64,000 bases of DNA from Xiphydria camelus (GCA_963678675.1 OY783197.1:7137143-7201142), one strand, 5' to 3'. Numbered from the stretch's first letter, positions 33,553-45,849 are shown. A program made the numbers and translations. The notes: a model not told the origin generated them from the letters alone.

Positions 33553-34342
33553 CATTGGAAATGTTTAAGGAATCGGTGTTCTGAGGTAGGAGTGCACAAA
33601 ACTTCAAAATGTAACAAATGTTCGATCGCGACCCCTGGGCGTTTGAGTGGGCGTGGGGAGCTGATCTTGGTGGTATATATATATATAAACTCGATATATT
33701 TATTTCCGACGCCCGATAAGATTTCTCGCTCGGGCGGTATGACGCGTCCACTCGAAGTGTACCCGTACCTATATTACGAGGCTCGGCCTGCATTCTTATT
33801 CAGCGCAGTTAGTCTCAGCTTAGCATTCGCTTGGAATAGGTTCGTCCGCGCGGAAACGTTTTCCTAATATCGGTAAAATCGCCTCGAGTTGATAGTTCGC
33901 GCGCGCGAAATGTCCTCGAGTGCAAAGGGAATCAAATCTGTAGTAAATATAGTTGATTTAATCGTATATAGTAATTTTAATGAGTAAATTTGTATGATGA
34001 AAACTTAGTAACACAAAGTTTACTATACAATCTTTCCACAGTGTACATTAGATTTTTGCGATATTCGCGAAATCATCTCGAGTTGCTGATTCGCACGTGC
34101 GAAAAAGGCCTCGAGGGCAAAGGGTTAACTCCAAATTTTTGAGAACGACCATTCGAGCTTTATGTGCAAGAATATTGATTTTTTGACATCTTCAACATCC
34201 TATATTTCAGAATATAAGCGACGCCACCTGATGGCAATAATTACAATTTTTGGGAGAAAATTTTACAAGTGTTCATATGGGAGAAATTTTTAATTATTGA
34301 AATATTAATTATTTGGAAAAATAATTAATATCAGTATGCGTA
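33553..34342. repeat. Direct ~65-bp repeat with conserved inner palindromes
   Basis: 33868-33935 and 34060-34130 are diverged direct copies (CTCGAGTTG ... CTCGAG.GCAAAGGG). Each centres on a 14-bp palindrome, TTCGCGCGCGCGAA (33896) or TTCGCACGTGCGAA (34090). A (TA)n run at about 33671-33686 is in the same interval. No gene. Confidence 0.65.
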
Positions 34343-34568
34343 CATCGTATCACGTACACCCGCGTGCACGGATTCTAATCATGGTGACTTTCTAAAATGT
34401 AATTCTTAAATATACTAGCCAATGAACAATTAATTCTCATGCCCTCATTAGCTACGGTGGCGTCTACTCTCGTTAATGAAAGCATGAGAATTAATTATTC
34501 ATTGGCTAGTATGTTTAGAAATGACATTTTAGAAAGTCACCATGATTAGAATCCGTGCACGCGAGTGT
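34343..34568. repeat. MITE H hairpin, full copy
   Basis: Outer inverted arms share CGTGCACGGATTCTAATCAT and ATGGTGACTTTCTAAAATGT; inner arms share CCAATGAACAATTAATTCTC (right arm ATTATTCATTGG). Partial copies lie at 51791-51885 and 52211-52336. Confidence 0.8.
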
Positions 34569-34627
34569 ATGTTGCATTAAAAATTGTCAAAGTGTCGGGA
34601 ATCATGAAAAACCGTCTAGTGGACAAA

Positions 34628-35400
34628 TCAAGAGACACGGTAGTGTCTCGCGGCATGTTCGTTCAAGTAGTTCCGCGCTCAGACACGACAGCGCTGATGT
34701 CACGAGCGCGCGCACCCGTGTCTCTTTACACCACAAATGTCTGCCCCCTGCACCCCTCAATTTTTACATCGAATTTTCTCAATAAATATACGGTTATAAC
34801 CAAAACTATGCTTAGTTACGCCATATAAATCAACTATTCTCTATCGATAGAGACCAGAGTAAATTTTGTAAGTTACATATTAACAGAGATTTTTCCTTAG
34901 CAACGCGAAGCCACGCCCCTTGCGCCCAAAAGTCGAGAATCCGATTTCTCGGGCGATATATATATGTCAAAATCTCACAAAAATTCCGCCTGTCTTCGGC
35001 GATATTCGGCCATGGTCGGAAATGTGTACACAGATGCGGCCACACGCATACGCCATCAAATGTATGTGAGAGTGTGTGAGAGAATATATTCCTTGAATGT
35101 TTAGTTGTTTTTCAAAATTAATAAAATATTTCCATTCGCGAAACGATTAACCACGCGTTTATTTCGATCCTCAGACGCGCTTGTTAATAAAATGTAAAAA
35201 TTCAGTGTAATCGGAGTTATGAATCTCAATAGTGGTGAATGTGACAGACGCTCCGTATAGTTTAATAATCGTTTGTTTTTTTTCGATAATCGAGATAGTC
35301 TCTCTAACTGTGTTTCTCTAGTTGCCTGTGCATAAAGAGTAGGAAAGGAGACGGCAGTATCTCAGAAGAATTACCATCAGATAAGCTTAATTGCCATCTG
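34628..35400 (+). repeat. Dispersed repeat A, extended copy
   Basis: Contains both halves of repeat A (to about 35110) and a further 290 bp (AATCGGAGTTATGAATCTCA; GGAGACGGCAGTATCTC) that recurs inverted at about 42890-43170. The whole is thus an inverted partner of 42890-43665. Confidence 0.7.
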
Positions 35401-35479
35401 ACAGCTTTAACCTCACTTTTGATGGAAGGACAATTATCTTTGTGATAATCCTATTTTTTGTTTCAGCGTCATGCGAGCA

Positions 35480-38400
35480 CGAGACGAATCGATGGCTTTT
35501 CTTCTCTGTCACAATCAAAGCCGTGGGAGAAAAATAGGAGATGCAATGGAATTGGATCACAACACACAATCAAGTAATTACTTTATCATTATTTTTTCTC
35601 TATCGATTTATTTCCTCTTTCGTACTATTACAAGTTCCAATTTACACACCGACCTGTCAAACCTGAAGTGTACATGTACCTCACTTCTATTTCATCTGTT
35701 CTTCGCCTCCGTTGTAACGACAGTCAATGAGGAATCACTGATACCGATTAGGGTTCGAGGGTTATTCCTTATTCTTTCTAGCACATCATCGATATTTTAC
35801 TGCACCTATTTTCTTCTGGGACTTCCTAAAATAATTATAAAAACCCCATATGATTGTTATTTACAATTTGTTACAGATCGTATGCGAACCCGAGGGGGTT
35901 TCTTTCGAACGAAGGATCATCCACTTGTTGTTCCAAGAACCAGTTGCATTAGTTCATTTGGCGAGCTGGATCTGCTGCCTCGAGTGCATGGACGTGTGCC
36001 ACTTTAAATGGATTTTTGTAATTTCCATCGTTACATCAGAGGAGAAGAAGAGATGAAATAGAAGTGAGGTACATGTACATTTCACGTTTGATAGGTTGGT
36101 ATATAAATTGGAACTTCTCTGATAGTATAATACGAAAGAGGAAATATATCGATAAAGGAAAACTAATAATAAATTAGTTACTACATTATTGTAATCTAAT
36201 TCCATTGTATCCCTTACTTTTCTGCCACGACTTTGATCGTTGATAGTGAAGAAAAATCAAATTTATTGGTTGATCCATCTACTATCAACAATCAAAGTTG
36301 TGGCAGAAAAATAAAGGATACAATAGAATTGGATTACAATAATGTAGTAACTACTTTATTATTATTTTTTCTTTATCGATATATTTCCTCTTTCGTATTA
36401 TACTATCAGAAGTTCCAATTTATATACCAACCTATATCAAACGTGAAGTGTACATGTACCTCACTCCTATTTCATCTCTTCTTCGCCTCTGATGTAACAA
36501 TGGAAATTACAAAATATCCATTTAAAGTGGCACATGTCCATGCACTCGAGATAGCAGATCCAGCTCGCCGAATGAACTAATGCAACTGGTTCTTGAAACA
36601 ACAAGTGGATGATTCCTTGTTCGAAAGAAATCCCCTCGGGTTCGCATACGATCTGTAACAAATTGTAAATAACATAATCATTTGCAGAGTTTCACTATTT
36701 AAAATATACCGAACTTACTCAACGTAGAAATTAAGAAACTATATTAATCTGAATTAACCAATTCTAATGACAGAATTATTAAAAATGATATATTTCATCT
36801 TTCGTATTATACTATCACACAAGTTCCAATTTATATACCGACCTGTCAAACGTGAAGTGTATATGTACCTCACTTCTATTTCATCTCTTCTTCGCCTCTA
36901 GTGTAACGATAGAAATTACAAAATATCATAACTTTTCTGTAACATTTCTGCAATATTTTACAATAATCGTGAACACTACCGTATGTTAGAAATATATATT
37001 TCTCGATAAATTCGAGAATGTTGCGAAACATCATAGAAAGGTTTCAGTCTCATTACGTCGAAAAATCTCCTCGATAAGGTACAGCTCGATAAGATTGTAC
37101 TTGTCAAGGCTGAATTATGTATGGTTTTTATAATTATTTTAGGAAGTCCCAGAGGAATACAGGTGCAGCAAAATATCGATGCTGTCCTAGAAAGAATGAG
37201 GAATAACCCTCGAACCCTAATCGATATCAGTGATTCCTCATTGACGTTCGTTACACCAGAGTTGAAGAAAAGATGAAATAGAAGTGAGGTGCATGTACAC
37301 TTCACTTTTAACAGGTCGGTATATAAATTTGAACTTGTGATAGTATAATACGAAAGATGAAATATATCACTTTTAATAATTCTGTCATTATTATCTATAG
37401 AATTATTTAACTCAGATTAATATAGTTTCTTAATTTCTATGTAGAGTAAGTTGGGTATATTTTAAATAGTGAAATACTGAATATAATTGTGTTATTTATA
37501 ATTTGTTACAGAAATAAACGTACTGCTATTGAATTCCACCCAGAAGGACTCCAAATCATGTGCGAACCCGAGGGGGCTTCTTTTGAACGAGGGATCGTCC
37601 ACTTGTTGTTCCAAGAACCAGCTGCATTAGTTTATTCGGTGGGTTAGATCTGTTGCCTCGAGTGCATGGACGTGCGTTCATCCTTCAATATCCTCCCTAC
37701 CATGATCTGCTGATTCTAATCTCTGTTGCCACAGCCCAAATGCTCGTCGAAGGTTATTCCTTATTCTTTCTAGCACAGATCTATATTATGCTGCATCTGT
37801 ATTCTTCTGGGACTTCCTAAAATAATTATAAAAACCCCATATAATTCAGCTCTGACAAGTACAATCTTATCGAGGAAATCTTTCGATGTAATGATTCCGA
37901 AATGTTTCTACGATATTTTGCAACATTCGCGAATTTATCAAGAAATATATATTTCTAACATATACGGTAGTATTCACGAATATTGCAAAATATCGCAGGA
38001 ATGTTACAGAAAAGTTACTTGCAAAAACGTGCTTTGTGGGATGTAAATGATTATACCAGAGGCGAAGAAGAGATGAAATAAAAGTGAGGTACATGTACAT
38101 TTCACGCTTGACAGGTCGGTATATAAATTGGAACTTGTGATAGTACAATACGAAAGAGGAAATATATAAATAAAGAAAAAGTAATAATAAAGTAGTTACT
38201 CCATTATTGTAATCCAATTCCATTGTATCCCTTATTTTTCTGCCACGACTTTGATTGTTGATAGTGGATGGATCAGCTAATAAATTTAATTTTTATTCAC
38301 TATCAACAATCAGTCGCGGCAGAAAAATAAGGGATACAATGGAATTGGATTACAGTAATGTAGTAACTACTTTATTATTATTTTTTCTTTATCGATATAT

Positions 38401-38500
38401 ATTTCCTCTTTCGTATTATACTATCCCAAGTTCGAATTTATATACCGACCTGTCAAATGTGAAGTGTACATGTACCTCACTATTATTTCACTAAGTATTA
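35480..38500. repeat. Nested palindrome array (family M/N)
   Basis: At least seven copies of a 200-bp module (TATACCGACCTGTCAAACGT; GTACATGTACCTCACTTCTA) alternate in orientation, at about 35490+, 36010-, 36290+, 36790+, 37255-, 38040- and 38300+. Pairs at 36010/36290 and 38040/38300 form near-complete palindromes around a GATTGTTGATAGTG hairpin. A second module (ATGCGAACCCGAGGGGG; CTCGAGTGCATGGACGTG) is at 35880+, 36495- and 37555+. The ORFs here are module shadows. No transposase is recognised. Confidence 0.75.
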
Positions 38501-38504
38501 CTGC

Positions 38505-39305
38505 CGAACGAGTAGGTAAGAAGATTTTCATGAAGACTCATGATTTTTTGACTTGTCATCTCGTACAGGTACAACCGAAGAGGATCTAGCTCGTGTCCTG
38601 TCCATAAAAAGATGACTCGATGGACATTGGAGAATGTCTGACTTGTCACCGAGCGCCTATATCCCACGGTACATTAATTGCAATACGCGTTTCTCCTTTC
38701 AACTATTCCAGCGTTAAATAACTTTTACTTCTTTCAAGCTAATAACCTTTTTTGAACTGTTCGTGGTAGGTGGCAGCGATTGATAATAGCGACTCGTCGT
38801 AGACAAGTTCGTCTATGAAAACTAAAAAGCAATTCGTTGTACCGAACTACTACTGCGATAATGTGCCCGAGCTCACGGTCTAATCTGCGATTAACATTAA
38901 CGTAATCGTGATTATGCTCAGGTGATGGGTGTTCCAAAAGAGGCAAAGTTGATACTAAACATCGGATGCTGTAAGCTGACTTGCTAGTGTATGCTTTGCA
39001 ACTGGAATATCATCGCAGGAATAATTTGTCTACGATTAGTCACAATCATTGATCGCTGCCCCCTACGATGAACAGTTTGTACAAGGTAAATACTTTGAAA
39101 GAAGTGAAAGTTATTTAAAGCAGGAATAATTGAAACGAAAAGCGCATATTGCAATAAATGTACCGTGGGTAATAGGCGCTCGGTGGCAAGTCTGATATTC
39201 TCCGATGTCCATCGAGTCATCTTTTTACGGACAGGACACGAGCTAGGTCCTCTTCGATTGCACCTGTACGAGTTGACATGTCAGAGTCTGCAGTAATACT
39301 TAATC
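38505..39305. repeat. Foldback element with TATTACTGCCGAACGAG-type end
   Basis: Arms about 38505-38830 and 39000-39305 are inverted: CGAAGAGGATCTAGCTCGTG, AAAAAGATGACTCGATGGAC, GTCACCGAGCGCCTAT. A related copy occupies 41150-41800. The frames resemble no known protein except as noted for 41800-42040. Confidence 0.7.
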
Positions 39306-40350
39306 CCCCCACAAAAACAGATTCTCTGTAAAAAAAGGCGGCATGTTCATTCAGTGCCAACAAAAATTGATACGTAAAATACTCTCCAAAAAAGATTTGA
39401 AATCAATTAAGATCGCCATGTTCAAGATTTATATATAAAAAGTAAAAGGCATCATTTGAAAGGGAAATTATTGTAAATCAGGTTACTAAAAAATTCGACT
39501 AAAAAAATTTATAAAAAAATTTTAATAAAAAAGAACTTGCCGCGTTTAAGTTTTCATATTTTGTTCACTATACCGAATATTGGCAGTGCTTGGACAGTGC
39601 TAGAGTGATTCATAAATTGCACTGTCGAAGTCAAATTCAGAGAAATCCAGAAGGCCCCCGCCTGATCGGTTTCCCGTGCGACGTTCGGTATACTGGTGGT
39701 ATCATATAAGTGTATGAATTTATTTAAAATCATAAGTGCATAAACATCGAATATAATTCTCTGTCTGAATTTTTTATTTTCAAGGAAAAAACGCGGCAAG
39801 TTCTTTTTTATTAAAATTTTTTTATAAATTTTTTTAGTCGAATTTTTTAGTAACCTGATTTACAATAATTTCCCTTTCAAATGATGCCTTTTACTTTTTA
39901 TATATAAATCTTGAACATGGCGATCTTAATTGATTTCAAATCTTTTTTGGAGAGTATTTTACGTATCAATTTTTGTTGGCACTGAATGAACATGCCGCCT
40001 TTTTTTAAAGAGAATCTGTTTTTGTGGGGGGATTTCACTACTTTTTGGAATTTATTCATGAGGAAGATACGTACATGTAGAAGAATAGCTTTTTATTACC
40101 ACAAAATTAAAGTCTCACATTTTATACCGATACGAGCCAATTAATTATAACCACGTTACTTTTGATTTATTCTCGTGATATTTTGAAAGGGACTTATAGA
40201 CTAGAGAGCCCTTATATTTTTAACTTTGCCTTAGTATTTTGGAGAAATAAAACATATACCGCTTTCGAATTTACAGGCCATCGGATTTTTCTTATATTTT
40301 GGTCGTCTACAGAAATCCATGAAGACGTTTTACTTTCAACTCTCTAACAA
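39306..40350. repeat. Repeat C inverted element, copy 2
   Basis: Arms 39306-39545 and about 39795-40035 are inverted (GGCGGCATGTTCATTCAGTG; AACTTGCCGCGTTT), and the C block continues to about 40350 on the right only. The 250-bp centre includes TTCACTATACCGAATATTGG and is shared with 45120-45360. Confidence 0.8.
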
Positions 40351-40527
40351 GAGAGGCTCAGGCTTTCGGGTCACCGATTTGGCCGAATCTTTACTCATTT
40401 ATAGAGCACCACTAGTATAGTACATCACCACAACCCTAGGGTGCAACACTCAAAAAGAAGAGAAAAAATCACCTCTAAAGTTGAGCTTGTAAGTATTTGT
40501 ACAGTTCTCAACAACGAATTTCCAAGA

Positions 40528-40604
40528 GGCGGCGTGGCCGAGCGGTTAAAGCGCTAGTCTACTAACTCGGGGATCGCGTGTTCGAGGCTCCTCATGTGCT
40601 TCTT
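40528..40604 (+). tRNA. tRNA-Ser-like sequence (degenerate; not a functional tRNA)
   Basis: GGCGGCGTGGCCGAGCGG gives an A-box, followed by TTAAAGCG, a CTACTAA loop (anticodon position ACT where Ser-GCT would be expected) and a B-box GTTCGAGGC. The anticodon stem pairs poorly and the 3' acceptor strand is missing: the 5' strand GGCGGCG has no partner. A run of nine T, a Pol III terminator, follows at about 40602. Best read as a tRNA-derived, SINE-like head. Confidence 0.5.
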
Positions 40605-40722
40605 TTTTTTTGCAAATAAAATGTTCATTTAATCATAATTTGATAACAATCAACGTTATTAAATAATATTTTTTTCCAACGTGAATGAAGTATGCTTTCC
40701 TTTAAATAAATTGAAGACTCCC

Positions 40723-40845
40723 TGCGCTTGCAGCAATACCGGTTTTATCTCCTGTAGTCATTGTCAACTTAATTTATGTTTTGAGTGCTTTTATGACAAT
40801 TATCATCCCACAAATTGTAAGCCTGAGCACACCGAAAGCGAATAA
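40723..40845 (+). pseudogene. Cys-rich tail resembling piggyBac transposase C terminus
   Basis: Forty residues with CAC, CSHC, CFEC, YHPTNC spacing before a stop at 40843. The pattern (paired Cys, LCFxCFxxxYH) resembles the zinc-binding end of piggyBac-type transposases. The catalytic part is absent. The assignment is tentative. Confidence 0.4.
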
Positions 40846-40991
40846 TAACTGCTATTTTTCTACAATTTTAATTTTTTTCAACACAGCTCCCAGAATTAAA
40901 ATATAATTGAAATTAAAAAAAATATTGATTAGTAACGTTGATTGTTATCAAATTATGATTAAATGAACATTTTTATTTGCAAAAAAAAAGA

Positions 40992-41068
40992 AGCACATGA
41001 GGAACCTCGAACACGCGATCCCCGAGTTAGTAGACTAGCGCTTTAACCGCTCGGCCACGCCGCCTCTA
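40992..41068 (-). tRNA. tRNA-Ser-like sequence, inverted copy (degenerate)
   Basis: Near-identical to 40528-40604 on the other strand, with GGTTCC in place of GGCTCC after the B-box. Same defects, also followed by a T run on its own strand. Confidence 0.5.
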
Positions 41069-41149
41069 GGAAACTTGTTGTTGAGAACTTGTACAAATAC
41101 TTACAAGCTCAACTTTAGAGGTGATTTTTTCTCTTTTTTTAGAGGTATT

Positions 41150-41800
41150 ATTGCAGAACGAGTAGGTTAGAAGATTTTCATGAACTCACGATTTTCTGAC
41201 ATGTCATCTCGTACAGGTGCAACCGAAGAGGATCTAGCTCATGTCCTGTCCGTAAAAAGATGACTCGATGGATCGGAGAATGTTAGGCTTGTCACCGAGC
41301 GCCTTTCACCCATAGTACTTTCATTGCAATATGCGATTTTCGTTTCAACTATTCCTGCTCTAAGTAACTTTTACTTCTTTCAAAGCATTTACCTTGTACG
41401 AATTGTTGATCGTAGGGGGCAACGATCAATGATTGTGACTAATCGTAGACAAATTATTCCTGCGATGATGTTCCAGTTGCACACCAATTGCCTTTTAGTT
41501 TTAATAGACGAACTTGTCTACGACGAGTCTCTATTATCGATCGCTGCCTCCTACCACGAACAGTTCATAAAAGGTGATTACCTTGAAAGAAGTAAAAGTT
41601 ATTTAACGCTGGAATAGTTGAATGAAACGAGAAGCGCGTATTGCAATTAATGTAACTTGGGTAATAGGAGCTCGGTGACAAGCCTGACATTCTCCGATGT
41701 CCATCGAGTCATCTTTTTACGGACAGGACACGAGCTAGATCCTCTTCGGTTGCACCTGTACGAAATGACATATCAGAAAATCTTCTCAAGGCTGAATACG
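41150..41800. repeat. Foldback element, relative of 38505-39305
   Basis: Arms 41150-41420 and about 41540-41800 are inverted, with the same words as at 38505 (ATCTTTTTACGGACAGGACA; CGATCGCTGCC). Confidence 0.7.
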
Positions 41801-42040
41801 ACTTGGGCATGTTTCAGCGTACAATTAGCTAGATCCAGCTCGACGAATGAACTATTCCGACTGATTTTTGGAACGGCAAGTGGACGATCCCTCGTTCGTC
41901 AGAAGATTTTGTTCACAGATGAATCGAAATTCTGCAACAAAGGATTAGTGAATAATCACAACGCCCACTATTGGTTCGTGAGAAATCCTCACGGGGTAGA
42001 AGAAGTCGAAGGCGATGGAGTGGAGGTTTTACCTCTAATA
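41800..42040 (+). pseudogene. Tc1/mariner-like transposase fragment
   Basis: Within ORF 41657-42052, KILFTDESKFCNKGLVNN and AHYWFVRNPHGVEE match the block around the first catalytic Asp (FTDE) of a Tc/mariner-type transposase common in ants. The other two catalytic residues are absent. Confidence 0.65.
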
Positions 42041-42770
42041 TGCCGGAATTAAAAATCTCTAGAACTCTGCGCTACAATGCCACAGTAGGAATATCTAATT
42101 CTACCGACATGACATGCTTCGACAAGGTCTGTATCAACTTTAGCATTATATATAATATATTGGGGGCACTGCACTAATCCTGTGGCACATTTTTCTATCT
42201 GGGAAAGCCGTGGTAGAAAAGTAGGAGATACGATAGAATTGGATTACAATAATGAAGTAATTATTTTATTATCTTTTCTTTATCAATATATTCCAGCTTT
42301 CGTATTATCAAAAGTTCCAATTATATATTATCGGAACGCTGTACAGCTGTACTACCATAATAATATGCTTTCCCAGATAGAAAAATGTACCACAGGATTA
42401 GTGCAGTGCCCCCAATATACCGCTAAAGTTGATACAGACCTTGCCGAAGCATGTCATGTCGGTAGAACCTGATATTCCTACCGTGGCATTGTACCGCAGA
42501 GTTCTAGAGATTTTTAATTCCGGCATATTGGAGGTAAAATGCATGTTATACTGTCAGTACGGGAAGACGGTATATTATCGGAACGCTGTACAGCTGTACT
42601 ACCATAATAATATGCTTTCCTAGATAGAAAAATGTGCCACAGGATTAGTGCAGTGCCCTTAATATAACGCTAAAGTTGATACAGACCTTGTCTAAGCATG
42701 CCATGTCGGTAGAACTTGATATTCATACCGTGGCATTGTACCGCAATTCTAGAGAATTCTTTTCTACCTA
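42020..42770. repeat. Three-copy inverted/tandem repeat
   Basis: A 180-bp block (CCGACATGACATGCTTCG; ATGCCACAGTAGGAAT; GTGCAGTGCCC) is present inverted at about 42025-42202 and directly at 42340-42540 and 42585-42770, the last two forming a tandem with a 247-bp period. ORFs here are shadows. Confidence 0.7.
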
Positions 42771-42889
42771 GGTTGATTTTTGACTGCGAAGAAAAATCAA
42801 ATTTCCGTCAATCCGTCCCGTTCTCGTATGGCGCTGAAAACAAAAAATAGAATAACCACAAAGATATTTGTTCTGTATAAGGGATGAAA

Positions 42890-43665
42890 ATGAGGTTAAG
42901 ACAGTCAGTTAGGAAGTTACTTATCTGATGCCACTTCTTCCGAGATACAGATGTCTCCTTTACTGCTCTTCATGCACCAGCAACCAAAGAAAAATGACAC
43001 TGCTTCCGTGCACTGTCTTGGTTATTAAAAATATCTAAACGATTTGATTAGCTAGCTGTCAGAGCATCTGTCACATTCACCACTATTGAGATTCACTACT
43101 CCGATTACACTGAATTTGTACTTTTTATTAGCAAGCGCGTCCGAGGATCGAGAAAATGCGAGGGAAATCGTTTCGCGAATGGAAATATTTTTAAATTTTG
43201 AAAAACAACAAAACATTCAAGAAATATATTATCTCACACACTCTCACATACATTTTTGATGGCGTATGCGTGTGGCCGCATCTGTGTACACATTTCCGAC
43301 CATGGCCGAATACCGCCGAAGACAGGCGGAATTTTTGTGACATTTTTACATATATATATCGCGGCCGAGAAAAGAAATCCTCGACTTTGAGGGGCAAGGG
43401 GCGTGGCTTCGCGTTTCTAAGGAAAAATCTCTGTTAATATGTAACTTACAACATTTACTCTGGTCTCTATCGATAGAGAATAGTCGATTTATATGGCGTA
43501 ACTAAGCATAGTTTTGGTTATAACCATATATTTATTGAGAAAATTCGATGTAAAAATTGAGGGGTGCAGGGGGTAGATATTTGTGGCGTATAGATACACG
43601 GGTGCTCGCTTCGACGCCGAGACTAGATGAACGAACATGCCGCGAGACACTGCCGTGTCTCTTGA
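42890..43665 (-). repeat. Dispersed repeat A, inverted extended copy
   Basis: Reverse complement of 34628-35400, with more divergence in the 42890-43170 part. Includes GAGACACTGCCGTGTCTC near 43650, TACACATTTCCGACCATGGC and AACGCGAAGCCACG (complement). Confidence 0.75.
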
Positions 43666-43965
43666 TGAGATAAAAGTGAGGTACATGTACTCTTCACGTT
43701 TGACAGGTCGGTATATAAATTTGAACTTGGAATAGTATAATACGAAAGAGGGACTATATCGATAAAGAAAAAATAATAATAAAGTAGTTACTACATTACT
43801 GTAATCCAATTCCATTGTATCCCTTATTTTGTGCCACGACTTTGATAGTTGATAGTGAATAAAAATCAAATTTATTGGCTGATCCATCCACTATCAACAA
43901 TCAAAGTCGTGGCATAAAAATAAGGGATACAATAAAATTGGATTACAATAATGGAGTAACTACTT
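43666..43965. repeat. Family M palindrome, partial
   Basis: Inverted module (43668-43855) joined through the GATTGTTGATAGTG hairpin to a short plus module (about 43895-43965). Same family as 35480-38500; repeat A interrupts its left edge. Confidence 0.75.
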
Positions 43966-44067
43966 TAAACACTTGGCGAAACTCACCGAAGAAACCCGAA
44001 TAATTATCTTATCACTTGTACACTTGATTTCGAGGTTACATGCCTGATTTGACAGCTACCGGGAGAT

Positions 44068-44245
44068 CAGGGGGGCCTTTCTCGAGTCACTCGTATCTTT
44101 GCGTGCACGCAACTCAGCGAAGAGACCAATCAGGTTCAAGTATTCTGTTGCGGCGGGGGTCCTGATTGGTCTACTCACTAAGAAACGTATACGCATCTTT
44201 GCGAGTAGACCAATCAGGACCCCCACCACAACGGAATACTTGATC
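44068..44245. repeat. MITE J, copy 1
   Basis: Hairpin with GGGGGCCTTTCTCGAGTCAC, ATCTTTGCGTGCACGCA and ACCAATCAGG / ACAACGGAATACTTGAT words; related to 52912-53097 but rearranged in one arm. Confidence 0.7.
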
Positions 44246-44299
44246 TGCAACAGTTAATAGATGATTTTTATTCGCATTGGCATGTTTATGATAATATTT

Positions 44300-45605
44300 G
44301 CAATGAATGTTCTACTCGGATTGAAATGAGTCGTAAGATCAGCATCGAAGCTGTAAATGATGTAGTAATAATTACATTAAATTTATTTATGAGTAAGGGT
44401 GAAATTTCAGCGGTGCATGCAAAAGGATTTCTTAAAACTATTCCAACGTCTCGAGTTAATATATGTAACAACATATATACTGTCATAAGTGGTATCTTTA
44501 CATGTGATGAAACAATTCGTCATTGTCATTGGAAGAGTATACTTAGAGAGAGAGTTGAAGGTAAAACGTCTTCATGGATTTCTGTAGACGACCAAAATAT
44601 AAGAAGAATCCGTTGGCCTGTAAATTCGAAAGCGGTATATGTTTTATTTCTCCAAAATACTAAGGCAAAGTGAAAAATATAAGGGCTCTCTAGTCTATAA
44701 ATCCCTTTCAAAATATCACGAGAATAAATCAAAAGTAAGTAAGTGGTTATAATTAATTGGCTCGTATCGGTATAAAATGTGAGACTTTAATTTTGTGGTA
44801 ATAGAAAGCTATTCTTCTACATGTACGTATTCTTCTGATGAATACATTCCAAAAAGTAATGAAATCCCCCCACAAAAACAGATTCTCTGTAAAAAAAAAG
44901 GCAGCATGTTCATTCAAAGCCAACAAAAATTGATACCTACGTAAAATACTCTCCAAAAAAGATTTGAAATCAATTAAGATCGCCATGTTCAAGATTTATA
45001 TATAAAAAGTAAAAGGCATCATTTGAAAGGAAAATTATTGTAAATCAAGTTACTAAAAAATTCGACTAAAGAATTTATAAAAAAAATTTAATAAAAAAGA
45101 ACTTGCCGCGTTTTTTTCCTTCAAAATAAAAAATTCAGACAGAATTATACTCGATGTTTATGCACTTATGATTTTAAATAAATTCATACACTTATATGAT
45201 ACCACCAGTATACCGAATGTCGCACGGGAAACCAATCAGGCGGGGGCCTTTTGAATTTCTCTGAATTTGACTTCGGCAGTGCAATTTATGAATTACTCTA
45301 GCACCGTCCAAGCACTACCAATTATTCGGTATAGTGGACAAAAGATGAAAACTTAAACGCGGCAAGTTCTTTTTTATTAAAATTTTTTTTATAAATTCTT
45401 TAGTCGAATTTTTTAGTAACTTGATTTACAATAATTTTCCTTTCAAATGATGCCTTTTACTTTTTATATATAAATCTTGAACATGGCGATCTTAATTGAT
45501 TTCAAATCTTTTTTGGAGAGTCTTTTACGTAGGTATCAATTTTTGTTGGCACTGAATGAATATGCCGCCTTTTTTTTACAGAGAATCTGTTTTTGTGGGG
45601 GTTAC
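44300..45605. repeat. Repeat C inverted element, copy 3, with a 115-codon ORF
   Basis: Arms about 44850-45110 and 45370-45605 are inverted copies of block C. On the left the C block extends back to about 44530. ORF 44326-44673 (+; MSRKISIEAVNDVVIITLNL start) has no recognised domain; its 3' half is shared, inverted, with 40162-40347. It may be a remnant of the parent transposon's gene. Confidence 0.7.
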
Positions 45606-45849
45606 ATTTTACAAGTTTCCCACTGCTAGCGTTCATCGGGTATGGAAGCGTGATAAACGAATGTCATAAGCCTTTGGGACTGTGGTCTGAGCTTCAACCT
45701 TTGAGGTTATGGTTACTTTTTGTGTTTCGGGATTATTTATCTCTTCAACATTGAATACATGACCTGAGTGAAAGAGTTTTTCACCTTTATCTTTATTTTG
45801 GCCTTCAGTGGGGCAAAAAATCCGTGCCTTATTATTTTTAACATTTTTA

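Larger units (their letters stand above)
40430..41160. mobile_element. Inverted element with tRNA-like arms
   Basis: Arms about 40430-40680 and 40905-41160 are inverted, each with a tRNA-Ser-like block, a T run, and the AATCATAATTTGATAACAATC region. The centre carries a Cys-rich reading frame (40723-40845). The composite origin (SINE-like ends around a transposase tail) is unusual. Confidence 0.75.

Noticed and set aside
32860..33793. Several overlapping ORFs up to 148 codons in the CpG-rich block
   Set aside because: Open on many frames due to low TA content; no motif; the block is a dispersed repeat.
40528..41068. Two functional tRNA genes
   Set aside because: A-box and B-box are good, but the acceptor stem has no partner strand and the anticodon stem mispairs; kept only as tRNA-derived sequence.
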